Origin: Chlorocebus sabaeus
Taxonomy: Eukaryota; Chordata; Mammalia; Primates; Cercopithecidae
NCBI RefSeq assembly: GCF_047675955.1
Contig: NC_132915.1
Span: forward strand, 51,846,026-51,910,025
Reading direction: 5' to 3'
Length of the DNA stretch: 64,000 nucleotides
The notes under the pieces are model-generated. The model was not told the origin of the DNA. It worked only from the letters and a program-made list of their open reading frames with translations, and ran no database searches. Position 1 is the stretch's first letter, and each line of letters begins with the position of its first letter. Shown in pieces: positions 1-11,759 of this stretch. The translations under genes were made by a program, and so were the position numbers.

Positions 1-274
1 AGAAAAATAATAGCTTAAAAGGATAAAGGAAACTATGAGTATGTGGAACAACTTCTTCTGGCTCCTTATAACGCAGAATGAATATAACTTTTGGAATTAT
101 CCTTTCCTTCATCTCTTTTGGATTTTACTTTGCTTATTTTGTCTTAAAGTTTGTTTGCATCTATAATTTGCCGTCTTCATTAATGGTTTGCTTGCCTCTA
201 TGTCTGTATCTCTTTGAGCTTGTAGGCAGATAGCATAACCTTAGAGGTAGTTAGTTTTCAGGAAAAGAGTATTA
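1..274. other. unique non-coding DNA
   Basis: No repeat, gene or RNA signature recognised in this AT-rich stretch. Confidence 0.5.
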
Positions 275-478
275 GAGTAGCAGTTAAGGAGCATGTCTTG
301 AAAAGAAACAGTTCTATGTTCAAATTTTGGTTCTACCATTTGCCAGCTATGTTACTTGGACATGTTACTCAACCTCTGTAAAGTTTAATTTCCTTATCTG
401 TGATAATGCATGTAAAGTTTCTAATATAGTACCTGGAAGATACTATCTGAAATAAATATTAGCTATTTTTGGTATTCA
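275..478 (+). mobile_element. MIR SINE, nearly full length
   Basis: It follows the MIR order: a 'gagtagcagttaaggagca' start, a 'ttctaccatttgccagct' block, then 'actcaacctctgtaaagt' and 'ttccttatctgtgata', and an 'aataaatattagcta' end. Divergence is high, as expected for an ancient mammalian SINE. No function is implied. Confidence 0.75.
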
Positions 479-1610
479 AATCACACATAGTAAGTGGCTT
501 TTAAATATTTATTTGGTTGGATAGAAAGCTTCACTGTTGTTTTCAGATCTAACAGAGTCTGTAAAGGTAGAGCTCTGCTCCCGTTTAACTAGAAATAGTA
601 TTAAAAAATTAACTTCACAGCTCAGGAACTCAGACACTATCAACTCATTTCACATCATCTTCACTGCTAAGCCTCTGACCTCCAAGCACTTGATTATTAC
701 TAGATTCTCTTTTCCAGTTAGGTTATTTCACACTGGGATGAAGCAGAAGGCAGGAGGGTAATGCATAATTTCAAGGAATTTAAGATGAGAAAAGGGAACA
801 CCATGTTCACATTATGGACCAGTGATCAGACAGTTATTTACATGCTTGTCCCAATGCACACGGCCATCTTCTAATCTAGAAGATCTTCCACCCCGTGTTA
901 TACAGGAAACATAATCAGTGTGCATGCAATTCACAGGGATAACTACATTAATCAGCAGTTGAGTTGAGGTGGAACACGGCAGAGTTTTAGTTTGTTTTTT
1001 TCTACTTCCTTTAGAAATGTTTGAATTTTATACAGAAATCCTGAGCAAATGAAAATGGCACAAGTTTCCATTCATGGCGAGATGGATGGTTCAGATCACA
1101 AATAGTTTGATCTCCAACTCAGTTTCCTTTTCTTGTTCACAGTTTCTGCACCAAGGACTTTTTGGTGCTGACTACTTGGCTGTTTGACTGAGACAGGAAA
1201 CCAGATACATCTTAGAGGATTTACAAGAGAGTCTGGAGGTGTGAAATGCAAAAATAGGAGTAAACACTATAAGGTGGTAAATAGCAACAGAGAACTTCCC
1301 AAATGAGAAGCTATAGATCAGACAAGGAAACTGAGATAAGGATGCTAGGTCCTATAAATAGTAAGTGTAAATAAATTATAATCTCAGCTTCAGGGTGACT
1401 GGTATGCCACAAAAGGACTTGGAGTGTTTGCTCAAAAAGTATAGGTTGAATTAATTATTTAAATTCATGGAATCTACACTATGTACTATTTTAAACCATC
1501 TCTCTTTTTAAAAAATAAACTATTATGTGTTTTTAGTTTAAAATACAATATTATTGATAATTTATTCTTAGACTGAGAAAATTATAATCCACATAATCTC
1601 ATTGTTGCTC
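479..1610. other. unique non-coding DNA
   Basis: No recognisable repeat or gene. An open frame of 74 codons at 537-761 has no family resemblance and is best read as chance. Around 1310-1370 there is a faint antisense MIR resemblance that I could not confirm. Confidence 0.45.
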
Positions 1611-1752
1611 ATTCATTCCTTATTTGTGAAATGGGGCAATATTAATTATACCTTAAAGTTGTCGAAAAGATTAAATGGAATGATTTATGTAACACACATT
1701 CTGAGATAACCGGCACCCTATAAGACTGCAGAAAATGTTTGATTATTAGTTT
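1611..1752 (+). mobile_element. MIR SINE, 3' half
   Basis: The stretch 'ttatttgtgaaatggggcaa' followed by 'agattaaatggaatgattta' matches the central and 3' part of MIR (upper strand), ending near 'gattattag'. Confidence 0.65.
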
Positions 1753-2744
1753 ATCTAGGATTTATACATGAAATTACTGCATGTACATAATAATTGTATG
1801 GGTAAACCTTAGGTGAATTAAGTTAAAATGAAGATTTTCTTTCAGATGTAAAAGAAACGGCTTCTCTAAAGTCAACATATTAAAAAAAAAATAGTCATGT
1901 AGTTTGTAATGATCATCTAGTAACCAGAAAGCATACACTCCAAATATTTCTAATCAGACTGTCATATTAGGGTGATTATGTAGCCTGAAAATATGCCAGG
2001 TAAATTAAAACACTTACATTCCAAATAGCCACCCTCGTCGGATCACATGATATGTTGAACAGCAATTTTAGACTTTTAAAACAAGATTTAAAAATGATAT
2101 CTAATATTACTGTCATCAGAGTTTCAAACAGAAGTAGAGTGTAACATGAAAAAAGAGACCCTATTTGTGAGAGAGACTCCTAAAATTTTCTACAGCCTAG
2201 GAAACCCAAATTAACTTTTTGTCTGTTTTTGACATAACAGTGACTTCCCATTTAACAGAGTAGAGTGCAAAGTCTGAAATATAATTTTTCAAGTATCCTC
2301 TTTTATAAAGAAACAGAAAATATAGCACCATCTGGTAAAAATAAAATAAAGGTTGTAGTGAAGCAGGGGAACCAGGAGAGTATCAGGCACGGTATTGTCT
2401 CTTTTTCTCCTTAATAAAGTCATTTTATGGATCTTATGTATTTTGCATTATAGAGAAAGCACTTTTTCTTAGAACCCACAAAAAGCTTATAACACAGATA
2501 ATGAGGCTCTAGCAAGATACTTTGAACTCTTTGGAAAGGCCTATGGAATGCATTCTTGTCAATATTTTATATAGTAAACCTTTGAAATATCACAAGAGTT
2601 TCAAAATGTTCCCAACAAAATTGAAAGTCATACATTATTACATCATGAAAAAGTGGGACCTGAATACCAGAGAATAATTTTCCAGGTCATGCACATATTC
2701 ACGATCTTACTTCCTCCTCATTGAAATACCCATACCAAACCTAC
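1753..2744. other. unique non-coding DNA
   Basis: AT-rich sequence in which I see no repeat family and no coding signal. Confidence 0.45.
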
Positions 2745-2990
2745 GATAAGGCATAGGTTTCAGACTCAGACAGACCTGGATTCAAATTTGGCTCTTTGGG
2801 CTCCAAGTCTTGGGTAAATTATTCATTCTCAGAGAGTTGTGGTTTCTCTTTTGATCCTCATTTATTAAAACAGGCAATTTTAATTATATCTCATGGTTGA
2901 GATGGTTAAATGAGATGATTTATATAATGTCCACTGGACAGCACATAGCATATAGTAGATGCACAATAAATATGTGGTTATTAGTTCATG
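2745..2990 (+). mobile_element. MIR SINE, nearly full length
   Basis: 'cagacctggattcaaatt' is the MIR core block. It is followed by 'gttaaatgagatgattta', 'cagcacatagcatatagtag' and 'cacaataaatatgtgg', which match the MIR 3' half and end. The short open frame at 2897-3097 starts inside it and is not a gene. Confidence 0.75.
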
Positions 2991-3159
2991 TAGGATTTAT
3001 CCATGCAATTATTAAACCAGTGCATTGGGAGTTAAATTCTTCACAGATGCATCAAATCTCTAAAAATCTAATAGAAGTGGATAAATTAAAAACATAGGGT
3101 GTTTATAACTTGCTATATGTATAAAGTAAATATGAAATATTCTAATACTCAATTCCTAC

Positions 3160-3290
3160 ATTATTTTTACTTTATATATATATATAAACCCACAAATTTG
3201 TTTTTACATGTAAATATAAATTTTATATTGTATATTATATGTAAATATACCTTAAATATAATACTTTATATATTTTATATATAAATGAAT
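3160..3290. repeat. AT-rich low-complexity tract
   Basis: Alternating TA runs, including 'tttatatatatatataaa', over about 130 bp. The open frame across it (3099-3284) translates to Y/I/F-rich low-complexity sequence and is rejected as a gene. Confidence 0.75.
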
Positions 3291-3814
3291 ATAAATGCAC
3301 TTTAAAATATACTTAGTGGTAATTTAAACTTGGATGCTAATGGCTATTTCAGTATTCAGAACTTTAGATTTTCAGATTTCAACCATTAACTTTTACTGCT
3401 TTATTCTCTGATAATGTATTTTACAATTTTGTTTCAGGAAAATAGTATTAGTTTTACCACTACTAACTTGTGGTCCCATCTTTGGCAGCTACTACCTCAA
3501 AACCATCTTTAGAATAATCAGAAATTAGAATTCCAAATAAGTCATTTAAATTCATTTGTCAAACTGCTCCTTTTCCAGGCTTTCCAAAAGATGCTAATAA
3601 ATGGTAAGTATATTCAGGTATTAGCAAAAAATTCGAATTACAAAATTTGGGAATATATTTATTACCATTCTCAGTATTAAGGATCTTTCCCAGTTAAAAG
3701 GATGAAATCTGTCGATTCCCCCCTCCCCATTTTGCAATCCGTCATCTTTACAGAAGAACTATTGTTTTCCAGTGAATATAAAAACATAACTAATATGTAG
3801 TGAATTATTATGAG

Positions 3815-3985
3815 CTCACCACTGACTAAAGCACTTTAAATGTATTAAGATTATCTCATTTAACTTCAGATTAATAACTCTTTTTCCCTACTTTTAGATA
3901 ATGATACTCAGAGAAGTAGAGAAGTTGGCCTAACATCACAAATCTATGCTGTCGTGGAACTGGCATTTGAAACCAGTTGTTTTCA
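3815..3985 (-). mobile_element. MIR SINE (antisense)
   Basis: Read on the plus strand it follows the antisense MIR order: 'aagcactttaaatgtatta', 'atctcatttaacttcag', 'atactcagagaagtagagaa', then a 'catcacaaatctatgctg' segment where the consensus has the allele-like 'cacacagctagta' block. Confidence 0.65.
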
Positions 3986-4660
3986 TTACATTCTTTGCTT
4001 TTAAATACTTTCAAAAAAGCAAGAAATCTACATAGACTTGAATGAAAATTGCCTAAGAATATCTTCTTTAACCACATGCTTTTAACATTAGTGTTTTTTC
4101 AGGATTGTTATATCAGCTGGATTTCTCACACCCATTCACTCTTACTTCTCACGCTCAGTTTCAGTTTCTTCACCACCTCAAATATGAATGGTGTCTCCTC
4201 CTTGGGTAGAAGCCACAGTGTTCCTCAGTTACAAGGAGTGCCTTTATATGAGAAATGGTATAAAAAACTGTTGATGCTTGTTATGGAGGAAAGTCAAATA
4301 ACTCAGAAGCATGTGAAATCTGAAGTTTAATATTTTGAAAGAGTTGTTATGTAGAACACAGGTGGCAGAACTAGAACCTATGGAGGAAAATTAAGGGATG
4401 AAGATTTTAGTTCAACACCGGAAAAAAGTCTTTTTAAAAAGAAATGTAATTAGTGTTGTCTAAATCATAATTGAACAGTCTCGGGAAGCAATGAGCTCTC
4501 TGGATAAACTCATTCTGGAAGGTAGTAAGGCAAAGATGTAACAGAAAATGATCCAGCAACAAATGGGGATAGAAAAAATATAAGCATATAGTTATATAAT
4601 TTGTGTTAGTTTCCTCATGATTGTCCAGGGTTGGTGTAGGGTTAGAGAAGAGGAGGTTGC
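3986..4660. other. unique non-coding DNA
   Basis: No repeat family recognised. The 93-codon open frame at 4049-4330 has no recognisable domain and no supporting splice or promoter context. Confidence 0.4.
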
Positions 4661-4864
4661 AGGATGCTTTGGATTAAATATCTGCATACCCTTACCCCCA
4701 AATCAAATTAATGTGTTGGAGTTTAATCATTAAAATTATTGTATTTATAGGTGGAGCCTTTGGGAGGTAATTAGGTCATGAGGGTGGAACCCTAGGAATG
4801 AGATTCATCCCCTTATAAAAAGAGATATGAGAGGGCTTGCGTCCTGTCTGCTTTCCTCCATGTG
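4661..4864 (+). mobile_element. MLT1 (MaLR) LTR, 5' part, truncated
   Basis: This is the sense 5' half of an MLT1A-type LTR: 'ggtggagcctttgggaggta', 'attaggtcatgagggtgga', then 'ccttataaaaagagatatga' and 'gctttcctccatgtg'. It stops abruptly at 4864, where an opposite-orientation MLT1 begins. Its final 55 bp (4810-4864) form one arm of a long inverted repeat. Confidence 0.75.
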
Positions 4865-5081
4865 TGTTGGATTGGGCAGCTAAAACAGATACACCATACA
4901 TTGAGTAGCTTATGTGACCCCATAGTTCTGGAGGATGGGAAGTCCAAGATGAAGGTGTTAGTAGATCTAGTGTCTGGTGAAGGCTGGCTTCCTGGTTTGC
5001 AGATGGCTGCCTTTCCCATATATTCCCACATGGAGGAAAGCTGAAAGGAAGCAAGCCCTCTCATATCTCTTTTTGTAAAGG
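4810..5081. repeat. long inverted repeat: 55-bp arms, 162-bp spacer
   Basis: Arm 1 (4810-4864) and arm 2 (5027-5081) are reverse complements at 50 of 55 positions by hand alignment, with no gaps. The arms belong to the two opposed MLT1 fragments. As RNA they would fold into a stable stem with a loop of about 162 nt. Confidence 0.9.
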
Positions 5082-5100
5082 TACTAATCCCATATGAGAG
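4865..5100 (-). mobile_element. MLT1 (MaLR) LTR, antisense, head-to-head with the preceding copy
   Basis: The plus strand reads an MLT1 backwards: 'gggcagctaaaacagata', 'catagttctggaggatggga' and 'agtccaagatgaaggtgtta', then 'tgtctggtgaaggctggctt' and 'cccacatggaggaaagc', ending 'gtactaatcccatatgagag'. The segment around the consensus 'acaacagaaatttattgct' is deleted. Open frames at 4776-5064 on both strands are by-products of the inverted repeat. Confidence 0.75.
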
Positions 5101-5763
5101 AGGGCAGCATAGAATGAAAAGATAAAAAGAACAAAATAGGGAGCATGAAACTTTAGTGACTTGACAAACAATAGATATTTTTCTTTCTATGCCTATACAT
5201 CAACAGAAGCTGGGAATATTTTTGTCATATTCTGCCACACTTGGACAAATTTCAATGGAGGCATCATAATTGGATGTATGATAAGACCAAACCTTTACTT
5301 GACTTACAAAACTTTCTATGAGTTGTTTTTCTTGGTATGGTTGATTTCCTCAAGAAAAAGGATATAAGTTTACCAATAAGGTATTTAAAATACATGTTAC
5401 TTAAGTCTTTATTAGCAAATAGTTGGCTGCTAATTTTTTCTTCTGAAAACACTTAATAATTAAAAGCTACAATATTTATATCTCAAGAAATGTCTCAGTT
5501 TTTTTCTCATCAATAAGCTTAAATCTTACTCTTAAGCGGAAGTATTTTAAATTTGAAAACATACATTGAATTGCCTATTGGCTTTTCTAAAAGAGAAGTC
5601 ATTAAACTTAAAGCTAAAAGTAAATTTTACATTTATGTGTAGTAGTTACCATATTGATGTGCTAAAAAGTTTAAGGATTTAGCTACCACAATAAAAACAA
5701 CTTTCTAATCAAAAGTTGAGACTGTTGGGAACAAGTGTTTTGTGAATATAACCTAGCATTGTA
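5101..5763. other. unique non-coding DNA
   Basis: AT-rich, with no repeat family or coding signal recognised. Confidence 0.45.
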
Positions 5764-6160
5764 CAGTATAGATTGACTATCTCATATGCAAAATGCTTGG
5801 GACCAAAATGTCTCAGATTTAAATTTTTTTCAGATTCGGGAATATTTATTTGCATATGCATAATGAGGCATCTTAAGGATGGGACACAAGTCTAAACACA
5901 AAATTCATTTATGTTTGGTATACATTGTATACACAAAACTGAATATTTCTTTTGGTTGCAATTATTATACAATATTTATACAATTTTATACAATATTGTA
6001 CATAACTTTCTACCTGAAACAAAGTTCTGTGTTTTGACTGAGACCTGTCATATGAATCAAGTGTGGAATTTTACACTTGTGGCATCATGTCTACAATCAA
6101 AATGTTTAGATTTTGGAGCATTTCAAATTTTGAATTTTTGGATTAGAGATGCTCAACCTG
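5764..6160. mobile_element. Tigger7/MER44-type DNA transposon
   Basis: A non-autonomous mariner/Tigger element. Near the left end are 'aaaatgcttgggaccaaaat', 'catatgcataatgaggcat' and 'gggacacaagtctaaacaca'. The right end reads 'ttttggagcatttcaaattt' and 'ggattagagatgctcaacct', the hallmark MER44/Tigger7 inverted terminus. It is flanked by TA dinucleotides (5762-5763 and 6161-6162), the expected target duplication. It carries a short insertion near 5945-5960 compared with my recall of the family. It contains no transposase; the 96-codon open frame at 5911-6201 is not one. Confidence 0.75.
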
Positions 6161-7136
6161 TATTTCCTACAAACTGTCTTTATGAAACATTAGAAGACTA
6201 ACTATTGTCTAAATTTTACTGTCTAGAATTTCTAATATTATTCAGTATGTTCAACATTTTTCCTAATAGTTTCATATTGGACTGCTTGCTTCAAATTCAC
6301 ACATTGACCTAATAATTAAAAGCTAGTGGAAAGAATTATCATATTAAAGCCTTAATTTCTACAAAGCATAAGTTAATAGAGAAAAAGAAGTGCAAAGAAA
6401 GGCACCAGGTGGTTCATAGGACCTTCAGGTAAAACAAATGAGATTTTATTAGGCTTACAGATACAATTTTTGCCTGTGTGTCAAGGGATAACAGGAGTGT
6501 TGATTTGAGTGGCTTATGAAACAGGCATGTTTAGCTCAGCAATATTAGTCATCACTCGGCTTTTTAATCTGCCAGGAGATGGATACCATTTGCACTTATG
6601 AACTGTGTGTAATTATGGTGATTCAGGTTTCGACTTATAATGAATCCTCCATCACAGTCTGCTCTCTCAGTCTTGTATTTTCTGTTGCTCTAAGTGAAGA
6701 GAGACCAAAGTGAATTCTACTTTGGCCCTGGCTTAAGAGTGGAACATAGATGTCTATAAAACTATGTGGTATGTACATTTATAAAAATTTTAATTTGCAT
6801 TTTCTCTAGGTTTTATGTTTTTGGTGATAAGAAAGTGTGCTTGCCATCCAAGATAAATGGATGAAGGAAGTTCACTTCTTTTTAATTATCTTATACTGAC
6901 AGATAAAGCAAAATAGAAAAAAATTCTGTATCTAACCTTAACAAGCTGAGACACACTGAAGAAGTGGAAAATAGATTGTGTGCTTCTGATCATGCTGCAC
7001 ATTCCCTTTAGGTTGCAATCTCTCCTGTTATTACCCACAGCAACTGAGACTACAGTTTTAACTCTTTATTTACTGCCAGTTACCCCACAATTGGTACATA
7101 GTATTGGATGGAGCTTTGTGTTTCGAGGAGTTCAAC
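6161..7136. other. unique non-coding DNA
   Basis: No repeat family or gene recognised. Confidence 0.45.
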
Positions 7137-7230
7137 TATCTAATTTTTATAGCTGAGATAACTAAGTTTCTGAGAGGATAAGAAAACTATCAAAACCAGA
7201 AGTAGAGCTCCTGAAGCAGCTTGTGATCCA
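7137..7230 (-). mobile_element. possible MIR fragment (antisense)
   Basis: 'gctgagataactaagtttct' and 'gagaggataagaaaactatc' resemble the antisense MIR 'gatgaggaaactgaggc...agagaggttaag' region, with considerable drift. Confidence 0.4.
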
Positions 7231-8130
7231 GGAATTGAAATACTTCATCTGATCTCAGTGAGTAATCCAGCCCCCTTTTCTTTCTTCCAGTCTGATCTCT
7301 CCTTTTCTCAAGGCTGCTTTAATTTCTGATAACATACTAAAAGTTATAGGATTTATTGGCATTTTGCCTCCTGGGGCCATTTGTTATTAAAAAAGAAACT
7401 CTATTCAAATAAATGAATCTCTACTATTGGATTTTCCAAAGCCAGATAGACCAACTAGTGAAACTGTTTTGTACTGGAATTTGGCAGGGTGAGGGGATGG
7501 GAAGGAGGTGTGGAGAGGAATTCTTGTCCTCAGTCCTGATTTCTTTCCAGGTGAATGTGGTCTTCCATGTGCTGTACTCGTTGCGTCTCTCTGCTCCTCT
7601 ATTCACTGCCTACCAGAGAAGATGGAGTGATTAGAGGATCAGAAGAGTTCCACCCTTTTTGTCTTAGAAGACAGCTGCCCTCAGATAGCAAGATTTTACC
7701 TTTACAAATTGGTATACATGATCTGGCTTAGCATTGCTTGTAACAGGGGGAAGTCTGTGTAATTCCTGAATTATTATCATGCCAGTGGGTTCTCATACTA
7801 AACTTTGTCCTCCAAATTAATTTTTTTGTGGTAAAATTGGTGCTTTTACTTCTATCTTCTCATTTGTGTAAAATTGGTAGGTGAATAATGATATCTCATT
7901 GTGGTTTCTAGTTCACTTTTGTGACTCACAAATATGGATATTACTTCAGTCATATTACCTATTATGTGAATTGCTTTCTCATACCCTTTTCTAAATTTTA
8001 TCTTCAGTACTTTACATAGTACTTTGAAAGTGAGTTTGGTGATAATAGGGAAGTATTTCAAGTGGACAAGGTGCAAATAATAGTATCAGTTGATGTTAGC
8101 ATACACATACAGGAATGTCTTATTTTACAA
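7231..8130. other. unique non-coding DNA
   Basis: No repeat family or gene recognised. The overlapping open frames near 7413-7634 on both strands show no domain. Confidence 0.4.
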
Positions 8131-8184
8131 TTAATTAATTTATTCATTCATTCATTCATTCATTCATTCATTCATTCATTCATG
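8131..8184. repeat. (ATTC)n tetranucleotide repeat in an Alu tail
   Basis: At least ten consecutive 'attc' units occupy the place of the poly(T) that normally starts an antisense Alu. The repeat most likely grew from the Alu A-tail and may be length-variable. Confidence 0.9.
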
Positions 8185-8439
8185 ACAGAGTCTCGCTGTG
8201 TCGCCCAGGCTGGAGTGCAGCCTGGATGTGATCTCGGCTCACTGCAAGCTCCACCTCCCAGATTCACGCCATCCTGCTGCCTCAGCCTCCCGAGTAGCTG
8301 GGACTAAAGGCACCCGCCACCACACCTGGCTAATTTTTTGTATTGTTTTTAGTAGAGACGGGGTTTCACCATGTTAACTGGGATGGTCTCCATCTCCTGA
8401 CCTCGTGATCTGCCCGCCTTGGCCTCCCAATGTGCTGGG
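8185..8439 (-). mobile_element. Alu (S/Y type), antisense, 5'-truncated
   Basis: The plus strand reads 'gacagagtctcgctgtgtcg', 'cccaggctggagtgcag', 'ctcggctcactgcaagctcc' and 'agtagagacggggtttcacc', ending at 'tgtgctggg'. The last 30 or so bases of the antisense Alu (its 5' head) are missing. The open frame at 8062-8307 is an Alu by-product. Confidence 0.95.
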
Positions 8440-10292
8440 TATAGTAAAATATTGAGTGTGTATGTATATGATAGAGAGAAAATAATACTAATTTTAAGAG
8501 AGTTATATGAAAATTCTTTTAGATTTCTAATGAAAAGTTGACTTGAACAAATGGACATTTTAAGAAAGCTATTGCTACTTAGTAATGTTTGAGTCAAATC
8601 GATAGAAACTCCACTATTTGATGTGAGATGTCTGGAATGTTGGGAAAGTGTTAATTCACTAGTGCTGTAGACAAAAAGTTTTCGACAGTGACCCTATTTG
8701 TTCACCCATCTCCCTCCACCTAGTGGAACTACTTTTTAAAAGATGTTATGTTATTCAAATTTCATATATAACCAACGTAAGTAAGCCATAGTGTTTTTGG
8801 AGTATGAGGTAATAGATCCCTGTTCCCCACCAACTCCCTTATTTATCCCCTTCATGACTGCTTCACATAGCTAATAATGCAACAAGAAGAGCCTTAGGGG
8901 GTGCAGAGAACTCAGAAATATCTCATTGCAATAGAAGGATGTTTCCTTTTAAGGTAGCTCCTAAATAGCCCATTATATAATCATTTTGTCCCAAAGAAGT
9001 GGCTTTCATCCTCACCTTGCCCATGGGCCTAACCATATTTCATATTTAACTGAATCAGGTTCTTTTTGGAGTGCCCAATTCTAAGTTGGATACTACTGGT
9101 GACATACATTTCATTATAGTTTGAGAATTGTCAATATAGACCCCCATTCACAGACACCAAGAAGGTTCTTAGGAAGAAAGATCTAGTCTTTAGAAAAATT
9201 TTATTGACATTTCATAAAATATTTATTCAAAGCTTGAGAAGGAAACTTTCTGGCTATTAATGTTTTTCAGCTACCACTGAGTCTAACTCACGCATCTTTT
9301 TTTCTTTTGGTTGCGATTATTATACAACCCCCTACACACCCACTGCATCGCACCTGCCTCTCAAAACCTAAAGAAAAAAAGATTTAAGAAGCTAAAATTT
9401 TAGTAAAATATGGAATCCAAATTTAATAAAATAAAATATGGAATAAAATACGGAATTCAGTAACATGAATTTCTGAACTTAAAAATTGGGAAAATAGTCA
9501 TAGGCTCTGATGGCTAATTTCAGAATTCTTCACATTTCATAATGAAAATTTCTATGTATAAAGATTCAAACTATTTGGAGACTTACATTTTAAAGGATAA
9601 TTCTACTTTTTAGGCACTGTAACTTATTTTTATCCAAGAGAAAAAAGAAACAATTAACTGAAAAGATTTAGTGACAATGTTATGATAGGAGTCAAAATGT
9701 CTCTAGTTGGCATAAGCATAGAAAAATAACTTTGTTGCAAAACACTTGAACTCTGCAGAAATGAATGGCTAGCGGATATTTTTGTTCTCTCTGTTATACT
9801 AATGGATAAAGGCATGCTGGTAAGTCACTGTAGCTGTGTGGGGTTAATGCCAGAATGAAATACCAGAGCTGTACTCTTTCTTAGGAAATAGCAGTTTATT
9901 ACAGGCATGATCACTACAGATTTTACAGACAAACTACATTGCCTCATGTACTGTAGCCCCTATTCTGTGCTTGTGGGGTCACCACAATAATTTCTCTTAG
10001 AAATTTCCTAATTTCAATAAAACCTACTATGGAAACTTATTTGGTTGCTTTTTCCTTCTCTTATATCTGCTCCTCTGCCTCTTTCCCTTCTTTTCTGGCA
10101 TTCGTTTTTCTTCTTTTCCTTTGGAGAAAGCACAGGCTTTAGATCTAGTCAGTTAGAATTTGGCTCAAATTTTATCTTGGTCACATATAACTATGGAAAA
10201 AGTATTTTCTTTCTAAAGCCTCTCTTTTTTCATACAGAAAATGGAGACTATATACTCTACACTCAGGATTAGAATTAACTGAGAGACACACA
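8440..10292. other. unique non-coding DNA
   Basis: No repeat family or gene recognised. At 9301-9327 lies a 27-bp segment almost identical to one inside the MER44 at 5946-5972 (see findings). Confidence 0.45.
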
Positions 10293-10348
10293 CATTTTCT
10301 TTTCTTTTTTTTGTTTTTTTTTTTTGTGTTTTTTTTTTGTTTTTTTTC
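10293..10348. repeat. T-rich low-complexity tract
   Basis: T runs separated by single G or C bases. It is not followed by Alu sequence, so it is not an Alu tail. Confidence 0.85.
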
Positions 10349-11067
10349 CTCAGTCAGCTCAGTTCTCTGTAGTAGATGAGGTAGTTATCAACAGGGAGGA
10401 GCTGGGCGTTTCCAGCTTAACAATTTAATACTCTTAAGAACTATACAATTATTTCATACAAATACAGGCACCTAAGCAGCTTATAGAGCAAGAATTATAG
10501 TAAGATTGGCCCACCATTCTTTTTGCAATCCCCCATAGTTGTGCTTTTATCAAAAAAAGTGCTACCCCAAACTTCCAAATCAACAACTAAGCTCTGGCCC
10601 TATTACTATACCCCAGAACCATGATACAGATACATGATTACAGCCCCTGAACAACAATGCCCATCTTCACAGGCACTTTGAAATGGGGCAGGGTTTCATT
10701 TTAGACTATATTTTAAGGCCTAAGAGTGTGCCTCCAGAATTCAAAGTTGTGGAGAAAATACTCAGTCTGTAATATAGAAAAATGAGCTTAGAAGACTCTC
10801 CGAGTTTCCTTCATGGATTAAAAAGTTGAGGATTATTTTAACTACATGAATTTAGGGTCCTTTCAAAGAGTAGTACCCTTATAACTTAAATAGCACAGGT
10901 GTAAGTTACCATTTCATACTGATCAGCTCCAGTGGGGCATGGAGGTAGGGGAAACCTACCTAACTCTTTTAAAGAAAGAGTTTCCCAGATGTGTTCCAAA
11001 ATCTGTCATTTCTGTTAAATTGGAAATTATCAAATTTATGAATAAACAAAAATCATATAGAGCTTTT
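10349..11067. other. unique non-coding DNA
   Basis: No repeat family or gene recognised. Confidence 0.45.
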
Positions 11068-11205
11068 CTAAACACAGATTTCTGAGTCTCACATTTAGAG
11101 AGTCTAATTCAGTAGCTCTGGAGCATAGGCTAAGACTCTGGATTTTTACAGTGCATTTTAAGGAATCTTGATGTAAGTTGTCCTTGAACTTTGCTGAAAA
11201 ACTTT
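11068..11205 (+). mobile_element. MER5A (hAT-Charlie) DNA transposon
   Basis: 'gagtctaattcagtagctct', 'taagactctggatttttaca' and 'ttaaggaatcttgatgtaag' follow the MER5A order, ending 'ccttgaactttgctgaaa' where the consensus has 'aagtttgagaacc'. Non-autonomous and strongly diverged. Confidence 0.65.
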
Positions 11206-11759
11206 GCCCTACACCCTGCCTTATAAATAAGTTATACAGTTGCTTCTTGGGGCTGTTAAGCAATGGAGTCTAGTGAGATTGTTGCAATTTCTTATGCCGA
11301 GAGAAAGAAATCCAATTAAGAAATGTAAATTCTTCTTCATGCTGAGAGAATATGAGGCAATAAAAATATGAATTTCTTTATGTTGCATAGAAGCTTCTGG
11401 GAGCCCATAAAGGGTGAGCAATCCTTACCAAGCAGCTGGACTGTCATCATCATCTCTGGCTTTTATGGGAGAAGATGAGGTACTTTCGGCACTTTTCTGA
11501 AAACAATCTCTTTAAGAGTTTCTGTACAGGCTGCAAGGCTTTTTCTTTTAATGCTTGAAATTCATAATTAATGATTTAGAATGGGGGAGAAATGTTAAAA
11601 TATGGAGTAAGTGCAATCCTTTTTCAGGATGATTATCTTAATACTGTATTGCACCCTGCAATACAGTTGTTCAGAAAGACTGGTGGTTGGGAATAAAGAA
11701 AGCGTTTTCAGTAAATTTTAAGGAGACTTGTTTGTTAGTGCTTTAAAAAAGAGTGAACA
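11206..11759. other. unique non-coding DNA
   Basis: No repeat family or gene recognised. Confidence 0.45.

Noticed and set aside
1290..1400. Antisense MIR fragment
   Set aside because: Only 'gacaaggaaactgagata' fits, too little to call.
8131..8184. CRISPR-like regular repeats
   Set aside because: A simple ATTC microsatellite in an Alu tail. No spacers, and the organism is a primate.
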